From Oscillibacter sp. (lineage in GTDB: Bacteria; Bacillota; Clostridia; Oscillospirales; Oscillospiraceae), in NCBI GenBank assembly GCA_022652815.1, contig JALCRR010000005.1, positions 1-64,000 on the forward strand: DNA of 64,000 nt. The letters are read 5' to 3'. How positions within the stretch are numbered: position 1 is the stretch's first letter; every line of letters begins with the position of its first letter. Both the position numbers and the translations under genes were made by a program. Below, in pieces: positions 1 to 7,924 of the stretch. Below the pieces are notes generated by a model. That model worked only from the letters and a program-made list of their open reading frames with translations, had not been told where the DNA came from and made no database searches.

Positions 1-974
1 TCTCCGGCTATGCGCCGGTGTCTATGCTGCGGGACTATGCCGCGGAAGTCGCCGTCTATACCCGGGGCCGCGGCAGATTGTTTTGCATGAATGCCGGATA
101 CCGTCCCTGCCACAACGAGGCCGAGGTGGTGCAGTCCATCGGCTATGATGCGGAGCGGGACGTGGACAACCCTGCCGACTCCGTCTTTTGCAGCCACGGC
201 GGCAGCGATGTGGTTCCCTGGAGGGAGGTCGCCGCCCGCGCCCATATTCCCCCAGTGTGGCAACCACAACAGGAACAGACGGCAATGGACGAACAGACGC
301 CGCAGACTGCCCGCTCGGCGGTGCCGTCCGGGACCTTTGAACAGGACAAGGAATTGCAGGCGATTTTCGAGCGAACCTACGGCCCGGTCAAGCGCCGGGA
401 CTTTCAGCTCCAGACACAGGTCAGATCGGATGCAGGGGAAACGAGAACCATTCGGCCCCAGACCATGGGGCCGGAATATCTGCTGGTGGATGGCTATAAT
501 GTGATTTTTGCCTGGGATGAGCTGAATGCAGTAGCCCGCGATAATCTGGATGCTGCCAGAAAAAATCTGATGGATCTTCTAAGTAACTATCAAGGCTTTC
601 ACAAGTGCATCGTCATTCTGGTGTTTGATGCCTATAAAGTGCCGCATGGCACCGGTGAGGTCAGCCGCTATCACAATATCACCGTGGTGTATACCAAGGA
701 GTCCCAGACGGCGGATGCTTACATCGAAAAGGCAACCTATGAGATTGGACGGGAGCATCGCGTGCGCGTGGTCACATCCGACGGGGCAGAGCAGCTGATT
801 ATTCTGGGCCATGGGGCTTTGCGCATCCCCGCCTCTGCATTCCATGAAGAGCTAGAGACGACGAAGGGGCAGATTGCAGCGATTCTTTCCAAAAATAACC
901 AATCCGGAAAGACCCGGGCTGTCCAGGCGGCATGGGAAAAGGCAGACGGCGACAAGAAGGAAAAATTGCCCTAA
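1..974 (+). CDS. C-terminal part of TetM/EF-G-like GTPase fused to an NYN (YacP-type) nuclease domain; partial
   Basis: The reading frame is open from base 3, so the gene starts upstream of the window; 323 codons are visible. The first ~85 residues match the last EF-G-like domain of ribosomal-protection (TetM-type) translation factors: GYAPVSMLRDY, TRGRGRL and DSVFCSHG are typical of that family in Clostridia. After a low-complexity linker, a second domain starts at about visible residue 155 with LLVDGYNVIFAW and continues to VVTSDGAEQ, the signature of the YacP/NYN endoribonuclease family (B. subtilis Rae1 is a ribosome-associated member). The N-terminal GTPase domain is outside the window. 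The inferred role is ribosome rescue or mRNA cleavage at stalled ribosomes rather than tetracycline resistance. Stop TAA is at 972-974. Confidence 0.8.
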   Translation, partial: SGYAPVSMLRDYAAEVAVYTRGRGRLFCMNAGYRPCHNEAEVVQSIGYDAERDVDNPADSVFCSHGGSDVVPWREVAARAHIPPVWQPQQEQTAMDEQTPQTARSAVPSGTFEQDKELQAIFERTYGPVKRRDFQLQTQVRSDAGETRTIRPQTMGPEYLLVDGYNVIFAWDELNAVARDNLDAARKNLMDLLSNYQGFHKCIVILVFDAYKVPHGTGEVSRYHNITVVYTKESQTADAYIEKATYEIGREHRVRVVTSDGAEQLIILGHGALRIPASAFHEELETTKGQIAAILSKNNQSGKTRAVQAAWEKADGDKKEKLP

Positions 975-1083
975 ACGAGATTTTTCCTCAAGAAAACGTT
1001 TGCGTTTTTGAAAGAATGGCCTTATAATCGTGGCACAAGAAAAAGCGCGGTTGAGCCGCGAAATACAGAAGGGAGCATGGATT

Positions 1084-1584
1084 ATGAGTAAGAAAAAGGA
1101 TCTGTCTGAGATGCTGGAGCCGATGGCCGAAGCAGTCAGCAAGGCTGCTGCGGCTGTTTCCGAGGCTGCCGAGCCCACTGCCAAAGCTGCACAGGAGCAG
1201 CTGGAGAAGGCTGCCAAGGCAGCAGAACCCACTGTGGAAGCTGCCAAAAAACAGCTGAGAAAGGCCGCCAAGGCCGCAGAGCCCACTGTGGAAGCAGCCA
1301 AAAAGCAGCTGAAAAAGGCTGCTAAAGCCGCAGAGCCCACCGTCAAGGCCGCCAAAAAGAAGCTGGATGAAACCGGCAAGGCTGCCGCCGCAGCTCTGGT
1401 TCCCGAGGTCATGGTTCAGTGGAATGGCCATGAGGTCGCCTGCGCGGATCTGGTGGAGCAGGCCAGAAAGGCCTACCGTGCCGAGCACAAGAATGTCATC
1501 CGGTCCTTCAAGCTGTATATTAAGCCGGAGGACGGCTGCGCCTATTACGTCATCAACGACGCGGCGGGCAAGATCGACCTGTAA
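1084..1584 (+). CDS. DUF6465 family protein with 18-residue Ala/Lys-rich repeats
   Basis: 166 aa. The ATG at 1084 is chosen over a GTG at 1030 because GAAGGGAG lies about 9 bases before it. The C-terminal ~55 residues (VMVQWNGHEVACADL to AYYVINDAAGKIDL) look like the DUF6465 domain common in gut Clostridia. The N-terminal half is alanine/lysine/glutamate-rich and holds three near-exact copies of an 18-residue unit (AAKAAEPTVEAAKKQL plus two residues) after a degenerate copy, predicted to be a long amphipathic helix or coiled coil. No signal peptide or membrane segment is seen. The function of the family is unknown; the basic, histone-like repeats could suggest nucleic-acid or envelope binding, but that is a guess. 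The gene ends at a strong hairpin terminator. Confidence 0.75.
   Translation: MSKKKDLSEMLEPMAEAVSKAAAAVSEAAEPTAKAAQEQLEKAAKAAEPTVEAAKKQLRKAAKAAEPTVEAAKKQLKKAAKAAEPTVKAAKKKLDETGKAAAAALVPEVMVQWNGHEVACADLVEQARKAYRAEHKNVIRSFKLYIKPEDGCAYYVINDAAGKIDL
1153..1368 (+). repeat. 54-bp tandem repeats inside the DUF6465 gene
   Basis: Three in-frame 54-bp units at 1207-1260, 1261-1314 and 1315-1368, preceded by a more diverged unit at 1153-1206. Each encodes one 18-residue helical repeat containing AAEPT. Differences between copies are mostly at third codon positions. Confidence 0.85.
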
Positions 1585-1592
1585 GGCAATCA

Positions 1593-1628
1593 AAGAAGGC
1601 GGGTACCCTTTTGGGTACCCGCCTTCTT
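1593..1628. terminator. Bidirectional hairpin terminator
   Basis: A 16-bp perfect stem (1593-1608 with 1613-1628) around a TTTT loop, with A and T flanks on both sides. It lies between the convergent DUF6465 gene and the DapA-family gene. Confidence 0.9.
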
Positions 1629-1635
1629 ATTTGCA

Positions 1636-2604
1636 TTATTTTCCGTAGCCCTTTGCGGGAAGAAGGTCGCGGCTGGACAGGGCATCCACTGCCAGCTGAA
1701 CAAGCGCCATGGGCAGCGGCTTTCCGCCAATGCACAGAGGCGCGGGTGCCTGCAGCGTATTGCTGCCGTAATACATGGCATGGTCGATTGCCCGGTTTGC
1801 ATCAGAGAATGCGTTGGAAATCGGGGCTTTTGCGGCTGCATCAAAAAGAAGGCTGATGACCTCGCCGAAGGCTCCGAACGTGCCGGTGCCCTGCAAAAGT
1901 GCATCGTATTCCGCAGGGAAGCTGTTCACCGTGGAGAGCAGGAGACCGTCATAGCAGCCGGCGTTCAGCAGAGCGGTGGGATCACCCTCTGCACCCCGCA
2001 GCAGCATCAGCTTGTCTTTCAGCAGGCCGGACTGAGCCATTTCGTCGCCGCCGCCGGAGTCCTTGCCCAGAATGAGGTTGGAAAAATAATCAGCAAGGCG
2101 GGATACTACTTCGGGAGCTACCAGAGCCCCTGTGATCTGGGGCAACTGATAGAAGGCTGTGGGCAGACCTAGTTCCAGAACTTCGCCTAGGGCTGCCTCT
2201 TGTGCCGCCGAATCCGTCATGCCGTTGGGGACGCAGATGACAAATCCCTCCACACCGAGAGCGGCCATGGCCGCTGCGTCGTCGGTAAGACCGGAGGTCT
2301 CCCGTAGAATTTCGCACCAGCGGCGAATGGCGGAGATGGTTTGCGCAGTGTCGCCTTTTAGCGCGCCTAGCAGCATCCGAAATCTGCCGAAGGAAAATCC
2401 AGCAAGGAAGTGACGCACGATGGCCTCTTGATCCTTTTCGGGGAGAATCCACCCGTCACCAGTGGAGCCGGGAATTAAAACGCCTTGACAATGGGGATAG
2501 ACCCGGGCCAGCATGGCGTCCATCCGGGCAAAATCCAGACTGCCGTCTGCACGGTAGTAGGTTAGGGGAGGGAACCAAAGACGGGGGAACTGTTCTCTTA
2601 ACAT
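1636..2604 (-). CDS. Dihydrodipicolinate synthase/N-acetylneuraminate lyase (DapA) family aldolase
   Basis: 322 aa from the ATG at 2604. GGAGG at 2617-2613 sits 8 bases before it, and would overlap the alternative ATG at 2619. The protein has the class I aldolase features of the family: GVLIPGSTGDGW near the N terminus (substrate carboxylate loop), FYQLPQ carrying the conserved Tyr, and LILGKDSGGGD carrying the Schiff-base Lys. Sequence is divergent from canonical DapA (STGDG instead of STGEG), so the substrate may be another keto-acid-derived sugar or hydroxy acid. It stands alone, convergent with DUF6465, with no lysine or sialic acid genes nearby. Confidence 0.75.
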   Translation of the reverse strand: MLREQFPRLWFPPLTYYRADGSLDFARMDAMLARVYPHCQGVLIPGSTGDGWILPEKDQEAIVRHFLAGFSFGRFRMLLGALKGDTAQTISAIRRWCEILRETSGLTDDAAAMAALGVEGFVICVPNGMTDSAAQEAALGEVLELGLPTAFYQLPQITGALVAPEVVSRLADYFSNLILGKDSGGGDEMAQSGLLKDKLMLLRGAEGDPTALLNAGCYDGLLLSTVNSFPAEYDALLQGTGTFGAFGEVISLLFDAAAKAPISNAFSDANRAIDHAMYYGSNTLQAPAPLCIGGKPLPMALVQLAVDALSSRDLLPAKGYGK

Positions 2605-2782
2605 TTGAAATGCCTCCATTCACTGTTTGGGACGAATCGTAATTCCTTTTTACCACGTTTTTCCACTGGGTGTCAATTAAAATTAATGGGGATGTTCCCA
2701 TCCGGGAGTCTGTGGTATAATCAAACAAAAAGATTCCGAAGGATTTGCTGATTGGGGCGCCGCGGAGAAAGAGGATACTTAC

Positions 2783-3442
2783 TTGGAAATTGTTTACAGT
2801 GATGAGGCTCTGGTTGTGGGCATTAAGCCGGCGGGCGTCCTCTCCACCGATGAACCCAGCGGGATGCCGGAGCTGGTGCGAAAGGAGCTGGGCAATCCGG
2901 ACGCGGACGTGCGGACGGTGCACCGCTTGGATCAGGTGGTCAGCGGCTTGATGGTGCTGGCGCGGACCACGGAAAGCGCATCCCGCCTGTGCATCCAGAT
3001 TTCGGAGCGGAGCTTCGGCAAGGAATATCTGGCGGTCATTCACTGGCGGCCGCACGACCTTTCCGGCACGTTTACCGATCTTTTGTGCCGGGACCCGGAG
3101 GAGCGCAAGACCTATACCACCAATAAAATGGCCAAGGGCGTGCAGAAGGCCGTGCTGGACTATGAGGTAATGGCATCCAGACAGGGACTTTCTCTGGTGA
3201 AAATCCATCTGATTACGGGCAGAACCCATCAGATTCGGGCGCAGTTTTCCTCCCGGGGTCTTCCGCTGGTGGGGGACCGAAAGTACAGCCGCCTGAGCGA
3301 TGACTGCCCCATTGCCCTGTGGTCCCATGAGCTGCGCTTTGCCCATCCGGTGACCGGGGAAGAACTGCACTTTGTCCATGAACCGCCGGAAATCTGGCCC
3401 TGGACGGCGTTTTCCGACGAGCTGGGAGGCGGCGCAACATGA
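2783..3442 (+). CDS. RluA-family pseudouridine synthase
   Basis: 219 aa from a TTG start at 2783 (an AGAGG-like ribosome site lies ~10 bases upstream). HRLDQVVSGLMVLAR is the RluA-family catalytic motif, its Asp being the nucleophile; GRTHQIRAQFSSRGLPLVGD is the second conserved block. It would isomerise uridine in rRNA or tRNA. It is shorter than RluD-type enzymes and has no S4 domain, as in the small single-domain members. Its TGA overlaps the ATG of the next gene (ATGA at 3439-3442), so the two are translationally coupled. Confidence 0.85.
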   Translation: MEIVYSDEALVVGIKPAGVLSTDEPSGMPELVRKELGNPDADVRTVHRLDQVVSGLMVLARTTESASRLCIQISERSFGKEYLAVIHWRPHDLSGTFTDLLCRDPEERKTYTTNKMAKGVQKAVLDYEVMASRQGLSLVKIHLITGRTHQIRAQFSSRGLPLVGDRKYSRLSDDCPIALWSHELRFAHPVTGEELHFVHEPPEIWPWTAFSDELGGGAT

Positions 3443-4482
3443 AACGGGTGCGGGAACTGGACACCGTGCGGGTACTTGCCATGTTCGCCATCATATTGCT
3501 GCACGTTACGGCACCCTATACGGCGCTGGAAAGCAGGCTCTCCGTTGGCGGAATGAATCTGGCGTTCCTTTTGAACCAGGCGGTACGGTTTGCCGTGCCG
3601 ATGTTTCTGTTTCTCTCCGGTGTGGTGCTGGGACTTTTGGATCGGGAGATGCGCTTTGCACCGTTCTGGAAACGGCGGCTTACAAAGATTATTCTGCCGT
3701 ACCTCTTCTGGTGCGCGGTTTACTGCGCGCAGGGGACGGGCTTTGAAAACATTTCCGCTTCGGGCTTCGTTCGGGGCGTGGTACTGGGCAGATTTGCGCC
3801 GCACCTCTATTTTGTGGTGGTCATTTTGCAGCTGTATTTGGTGCTTTTCCCGCTGCGGCGGCTGCTGAAAACCCACCGGGGGGTGACGCTTACCGTCTGC
3901 GCAGCGGTGACGCTGTTTTTCCTGGCTGCCATCACCCTGCGCCAGTGGGGAATTTCCCTGCTGCCCGCGTCCTTTGCGCCCTATGCGTGGATTTGCTTTC
4001 CCACCTGGCTTTTCTACTTTGCGGCGGGATTGTCCATGGGAAAAGAACGACTCCAAAAGGCGGCGGCGTTCGGAAAGAAGTATTTTGTTCCGCTGCTTGC
4101 AGTGACGATCCTTCTGATCGTGCCGTTCGCGTGGTGCGGGCGGAAGCTGGGGACGTACGCCTCCTCCGCACGGCCAGAAATTTTGCTTTGGATGCCGGTG
4201 GTATTTCTGCTGTTTCTCGGCGCGGCGGGGCTCGTCCGGGAGGGCAGATGGCTGGACCGGGGAATTGCAAAGCTGTCGGCGTGCTCGTATACGGTCTATT
4301 TGAGCCATGTGTTCTTTCTGGTGCTGCTGCGCAGAACGGAGCGTTTTGATGGCGGAATGCGGGGCATGCTTGCCCTGTTCCTCTGCACCTGCGCGGTGTC
4401 CATCGGATTTTCCCTGCTGGTGCAGGCTCTTTCCGACTGGCTGGGGAATCGAAAAGAACGGAAAAACGCCGCCCTCGTTTGA
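3439..4482 (+). CDS. Membrane acyltransferase, acyltransferase-3 (OafA) family
   Basis: 347 aa with about ten hydrophobic segments across the whole length. The N-terminal RELDTVRVLAMFAIILLHV, a conserved Arg then a membrane His, is the hallmark of the acyltransferase-3 family, which O-acylates cell-surface glycans or other secreted molecules. ATG overlaps the stop of the pseudouridine synthase. No polysaccharide cluster surrounds it, so the acceptor cannot be named. Confidence 0.8.
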   Translation: MKRVRELDTVRVLAMFAIILLHVTAPYTALESRLSVGGMNLAFLLNQAVRFAVPMFLFLSGVVLGLLDREMRFAPFWKRRLTKIILPYLFWCAVYCAQGTGFENISASGFVRGVVLGRFAPHLYFVVVILQLYLVLFPLRRLLKTHRGVTLTVCAAVTLFFLAAITLRQWGISLLPASFAPYAWICFPTWLFYFAAGLSMGKERLQKAAAFGKKYFVPLLAVTILLIVPFAWCGRKLGTYASSARPEILLWMPVVFLLFLGAAGLVREGRWLDRGIAKLSACSYTVYLSHVFFLVLLRRTERFDGGMRGMLALFLCTCAVSIGFSLLVQALSDWLGNRKERKNAALV

Positions 4483-4493
4483 GGGCGGCGTTT
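4464..4493. terminator. Bidirectional hairpin terminator
   Basis: 13-bp stem AAACGCCGCCCTC/GAGGGCGGCGTTT with a GTTT loop. The left arm overlaps the last codons of the acyltransferase, and the hairpin also serves the convergent flippase gene. Confidence 0.85.
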
Positions 4494-4499
4494 CGTCAT

Positions 4500-6107
4500 T
4501 TATCGTTCCAGCTTTTTGGCAAGGCGGAGCAGTTTGTCGCCCATGGGAAGTTCCCGAAGCTGAGAATCCGCAAAGCAGTGCAGCCGCAAAATCAGATAGC
4601 CGTATGCTGCCACGGAGAGAAGGAGCGACACTGCAAGTCCCACCACGGCGGGAAGCAGCAGCGTGACCAACCGATAGCTGCCCCAGGTGACAAGGCCCAT
4701 GCCGGCGGCGGAGACCAGCGGTACGCCAAAGGTCCGGCCAATGCGCCAGCGGTAGCCCAGTTTTTGGCACAAAGACCGGCAGTTGAGCAGCGACACCAGC
4801 AGCGGAAACGTGACATTGCCGATGACCAGCGCATAGACGCCAAGGCTTGTAAACCACAGGAGCCCCGCTGTCAGAGCAACATGGATGGCAAGGGAGATCA
4901 CGCAGTGCTCCACCGGCGTGCGCATATAGTCGCAGCCCTGCAAGATGGCGGTGGTGATGGTGGAGAGGGCGTAAAATATCGCGGCGGAGGAGCCGGTCTG
5001 CAAGAGACTTGCGGCAACGGGCTCCAATGCACCAAGTGACGTAAACGGAAAGAGAATGGGGTGGGCCAGCAGCGCAAGTCCCACGGCAGAGGGAATGGCG
5101 ATGGCCATGTTCAGCTTCAGCACCGCCGTGATTTTGCGGTGGAGTTCCTTCCGGGAACCGGCAACCTTGGCCGAGACGATGCTGGGCACGGCGGAGGCGG
5201 CCATGGCGGTTGCCACCGAGACCGGCAGGTTGACCATCAAGTTGTACTGTGTGTTGAAGATGCCTTGCAGGGCACTGACGTCCCCATCGGAAAAGCCCTT
5301 GAGCGCCATGATGTTGCCGAACACAAAATCGTCCAGCGTGTAACCGATCTGATAGATGGTCTGGCTGAGAATGACCGGCAGAATCGTCAAAATCAACTGA
5401 CGGAAGATGGTGGAGTGCTCCTCCAAATCTCCGCCTAAAGTGCGGGAGCGGCGCTGGGAGCGGAAAAAGAGAAAGAGAACAAAGACAAGACCAGTCACGG
5501 CACCGGCGAGGGTGCCTAGTGTGCCGCCGGCGGCACCGTAAGCATTGGCGTTGGCGCTGTCTGCATAGATGCGCATGAGCTGCCACGCCGCAAGAACGCT
5601 GACGAAGGCGTTCATGATCTGCTCTAAAATTTGGGAGATGGCCGTGGGCACCATGTTGCCGTGGGCCTGGAACCAGCCGCGGAAGGTACCCAGCAGCGCC
5701 ACCACAAAGGTGGTGGGCGCCAGAATCCGCAGGGGCAGGGCAAGACCGGGGCGGTGATAGAGTGCTTCCAGTCCGTCAGCTCCCAGCAGCAGGGCAATGG
5801 CGGCGAAGGTGCCCATGCCGAGGGCAAGCAGGGCGGCATCCAGAAAGACGCGCTTCGCGTTTTTGTCATCGTCCCGGGCAACCCGGGCGGAGACATTTTT
5901 GGAAACAGCCAGCGGCATAGAGCTGGAGGACAGCGTCAGGGCGATGTTGTAGATGCCGAACGCCACGGAGTAGATGCCGTTGCCGGCATTGCCAAGCAGG
6001 TTGGCCATGGGAATCCGGTAAAGAAAACCGATGATTTTGGTTATAATGCCGGCTGCTGCCAGAATGGAACCCTGCACCAGCATATTTTTTTCGCTGTTTT
6101 TTGCCAT
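4500..6107 (-). CDS. Oligosaccharide/lipid flippase of the MATE-like SpoVB/MurJ superfamily
   Basis: 535 aa from the ATG at 6107, with AAGGAGTGG 6-8 bases upstream (an ATG at 6128 is in frame but lacks a site). About 14 membrane segments are visible. The N-terminal pattern LVQGSILAAAGIITKIIGFLYRIP and GIYSVAFGIYNIALTLSSSSMPLAVSK are typical of SpoVB-type polysaccharide exporters, which flip lipid-linked peptidoglycan or polysaccharide precursors. SpoVB acts during spore cortex synthesis, while paralogues serve vegetative wall synthesis; sequence alone does not decide which this is. Divergent from xdhC. Confidence 0.85.
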   Translation of the reverse strand: MAKNSEKNMLVQGSILAAAGIITKIIGFLYRIPMANLLGNAGNGIYSVAFGIYNIALTLSSSSMPLAVSKNVSARVARDDDKNAKRVFLDAALLALGMGTFAAIALLLGADGLEALYHRPGLALPLRILAPTTFVVALLGTFRGWFQAHGNMVPTAISQILEQIMNAFVSVLAAWQLMRIYADSANANAYGAAGGTLGTLAGAVTGLVFVLFLFFRSQRRSRTLGGDLEEHSTIFRQLILTILPVILSQTIYQIGYTLDDFVFGNIMALKGFSDGDVSALQGIFNTQYNLMVNLPVSVATAMAASAVPSIVSAKVAGSRKELHRKITAVLKLNMAIAIPSAVGLALLAHPILFPFTSLGALEPVAASLLQTGSSAAIFYALSTITTAILQGCDYMRTPVEHCVISLAIHVALTAGLLWFTSLGVYALVIGNVTFPLLVSLLNCRSLCQKLGYRWRIGRTFGVPLVSAAGMGLVTWGSYRLVTLLLPAVVGLAVSLLLSVAAYGYLILRLHCFADSQLRELPMGDKLLRLAKKLER

Positions 6108-6204
6108 GATTCCACTCCTTTTCCACATCTTTTATCCCATAACGACATATTGTAAGCTGAACGAACAGCAAAAGTCAAGCCTTCGGCCCTGTTCACAGAA
6201 GGTT

Positions 6205-6233
6205 TTCACTTTTTTTAGGAAGCATGATATAAT
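6205..6233 (+). promoter_or_regulatory. SigmaA-type promoter for xdhC
   Basis: TTCACT, 17-bp spacer, TATAAT at 6228-6233, about 35 bases before the xdhC start. Confidence 0.7.
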
Positions 6234-6267
6234 AAGAATTATTAAAGAGACATCGGAGGACTTGACC

Positions 6268-7263
6268 ATGCGGAAATTTTTCAGATCCATTGTCCATGCG
6301 CTGGAGGGTGGGGAACGTGTTGTTCTGGTGAGTATTTTGACTTCCAGCGGTTCAACGCCACGGGGAACCGGCGCCATGATGGCCGTGTTCCAAGACGGAA
6401 GTATTACCGGAACCATCGGCGGGGGGAATGTGGAATTTACCGCCCAGAAACGGGCTGCCGAGCTGCTGGAGTCCGGCGGTAAAGACGAGGTCAATGCCTA
6501 CCGCTTTGTTCCGGGTGATGCAGCCAGCCTCGGCATGGTTTGCGGCGGCGATGTGACCGTACACCTCCAACTGCTGACCCCGGAGAACAAGTCCGCGATT
6601 ACCGTTTTCCGGGCGCTGATCGATGCCTCTGGGAGCAATACAGGCGCGTGGCTGGTGCGCCATTTGGACGGCGCAGAGGTCACGCAGATGCGCTGCGCGG
6701 TCACCGCTGACCGGGAAAATGCACAGTTGGCGGTACTTTTGCAGGACAAGCCCCTCCTCACCGCGGACGGCTGGTTTTCTATCCCGGTGGAAAGACCCGG
6801 CTGCGTCTATATTTTCGGCGGAGGCCACGTCTCCCAGGCGCTTGTGAACGTGATTGCCCCAGTGGGCTTCCGGACGGTGGTGCTGGATGACCGGGAGGAG
6901 TTTGCGGACAAGGCGCGGTTCCCGCTGGCAGATCGAACCCTGTGCGGCAGCTTTCTGGAGCTGTGCAAGGCCATTGCCGTGACGGAGGATGACTACGTGG
7001 TTATCATGACCCGGGGACATCAAGCGGATTACGAGGCGCTTTGCGGGACACTGCGATCGGGCGCGAAGTACCTCGGATGCATCGGCAGTCGGAAAAAGCT
7101 GGCTTTGTGCCGGGAGCGGCTGATGGAGGCAGGCTATACGCCGGAAGAATATGCCCGTGTCCATGCGCCCATCGGCCTTGCCATTGGTGCCGAGACTCCG
7201 GAGGAGATCGCCGTTGCCATCGCCGCAGAACTGATTGCCGTGCGATCCGGCGTTCAAAGATGA
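6268..7263 (+). CDS. xdhC: XdhC/CoxI-family molybdoenzyme maturation protein
   Basis: 331 aa from the ATG at 6268, preceded by CGGAGGA. The first ~100 residues hold the XdhC_CoxI domain (STPRGTGAMM, GTIGGGNVEF, VCGGDV); the C-terminal half starts with YIFGGGHVSQAL, a Rossmann-like dinucleotide fold with GSRKK further on. Members bind and sulfurate molybdenum cofactor and insert it into xanthine dehydrogenase-type hydroxylases. No hydroxylase or cofactor gene lies in this window, so its client is elsewhere. Own promoter; probably monocistronic. Confidence 0.85.
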   Translation: MRKFFRSIVHALEGGERVVLVSILTSSGSTPRGTGAMMAVFQDGSITGTIGGGNVEFTAQKRAAELLESGGKDEVNAYRFVPGDAASLGMVCGGDVTVHLQLLTPENKSAITVFRALIDASGSNTGAWLVRHLDGAEVTQMRCAVTADRENAQLAVLLQDKPLLTADGWFSIPVERPGCVYIFGGGHVSQALVNVIAPVGFRTVVLDDREEFADKARFPLADRTLCGSFLELCKAIAVTEDDYVVIMTRGHQADYEALCGTLRSGAKYLGCIGSRKKLALCRERLMEAGYTPEEYARVHAPIGLAIGAETPEEIAVAIAAELIAVRSGVQR

Positions 7264-7289
7264 TAAAATCCGCTTTATGCCGCCATATC

Positions 7290-7318
7290 TTGCATTCTTC
7301 ATAAAATCTGTGTAGAAT
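7290..7318 (+). promoter_or_regulatory. SigmaA-type promoter for the dCMP deaminase gene
   Basis: TTGCAT, 17-bp spacer, TAGAAT at 7313-7318. Confidence 0.7.
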
Positions 7319-7374
7319 AGGTACAATTTCAATCCCCTGCGGATTTTCTGCGGGAAAAACAGGAGGAATTGCAT

Positions 7375-7881
7375 ATGCCCCGGATCAGCAAGGACAACTA
7401 CTATCTGGACATCGCCGAAACCGTATTGGAGCGCGCAACCTGCCTGCGCCGGGTATATGGCGCCATCATTGTCAGCAACGATGAGATCATCGCCACCGGC
7501 TACAACGGTGCGCCCAGAGGCCGCGCTAACTGCACGGACTTGGGGTACTGTTACCGGGAGCGGATGCAGGTGCCCAGAGGACAGCGCTACGAATTGTGCC
7601 GCAGCGTTCACGCCGAGGCCAACGCGATTATTTCCGCCTCCCGGCGGGATATGGTGGGCGCGACGCTGTATCTGGTTGGCAGAGACGCCCAGACCGGCGA
7701 ACTGTTGAGCGACGCGACCTCCTGCGCCATGTGCCGCCGGCAGGTCATCAATGCAGGCATTGAAAAGGTCGTGATTCGCCGCACCGCCTCGGAATTTGAA
7801 GTCGTGCCCGTGTCTGACTGGGTCAATCAAGAGGATGACCACTTGAGCCCCGAACAGCCGGATTTTATGCCCCGGCAGTAA
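7375..7881 (+). CDS. comEB: Deoxycytidylate (dCMP) deaminase, ComEB type
   Basis: 168 aa from the ATG at 7375, 8 bases after AGGAGG (a TTG two codons earlier is too close to the site). The zinc-binding deaminase motifs are HAEANAI (His ligand and catalytic Glu) and SCAMCRRQV (two Cys ligands); GYNGAPRGRANC is also typical. It converts dCMP to dUMP and so feeds thymidylate synthesis. Length fits the family. The next gene lies 43 bases downstream and may be cotranscribed, though a functional link is not obvious. Confidence 0.9.
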   Translation: MPRISKDNYYLDIAETVLERATCLRRVYGAIIVSNDEIIATGYNGAPRGRANCTDLGYCYRERMQVPRGQRYELCRSVHAEANAIISASRRDMVGATLYLVGRDAQTGELLSDATSCAMCRRQVINAGIEKVVIRRTASEFEVVPVSDWVNQEDDHLSPEQPDFMPRQ

Positions 7882-7924
7882 CTTCGGGTACGGCGGCAAG
7901 CTGCCGAAAGAAAGGAAGAATTCC

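Noticed and set aside
1-974. Tetracycline resistance gene call
   Set aside because: The domain resembles TetM-type factors, but the NYN fusion and the missing N terminus make resistance unsupported.
1207-1368. CRISPR-like array
   Set aside because: The repeats are contiguous, in frame and without spacers; no cas gene is nearby.
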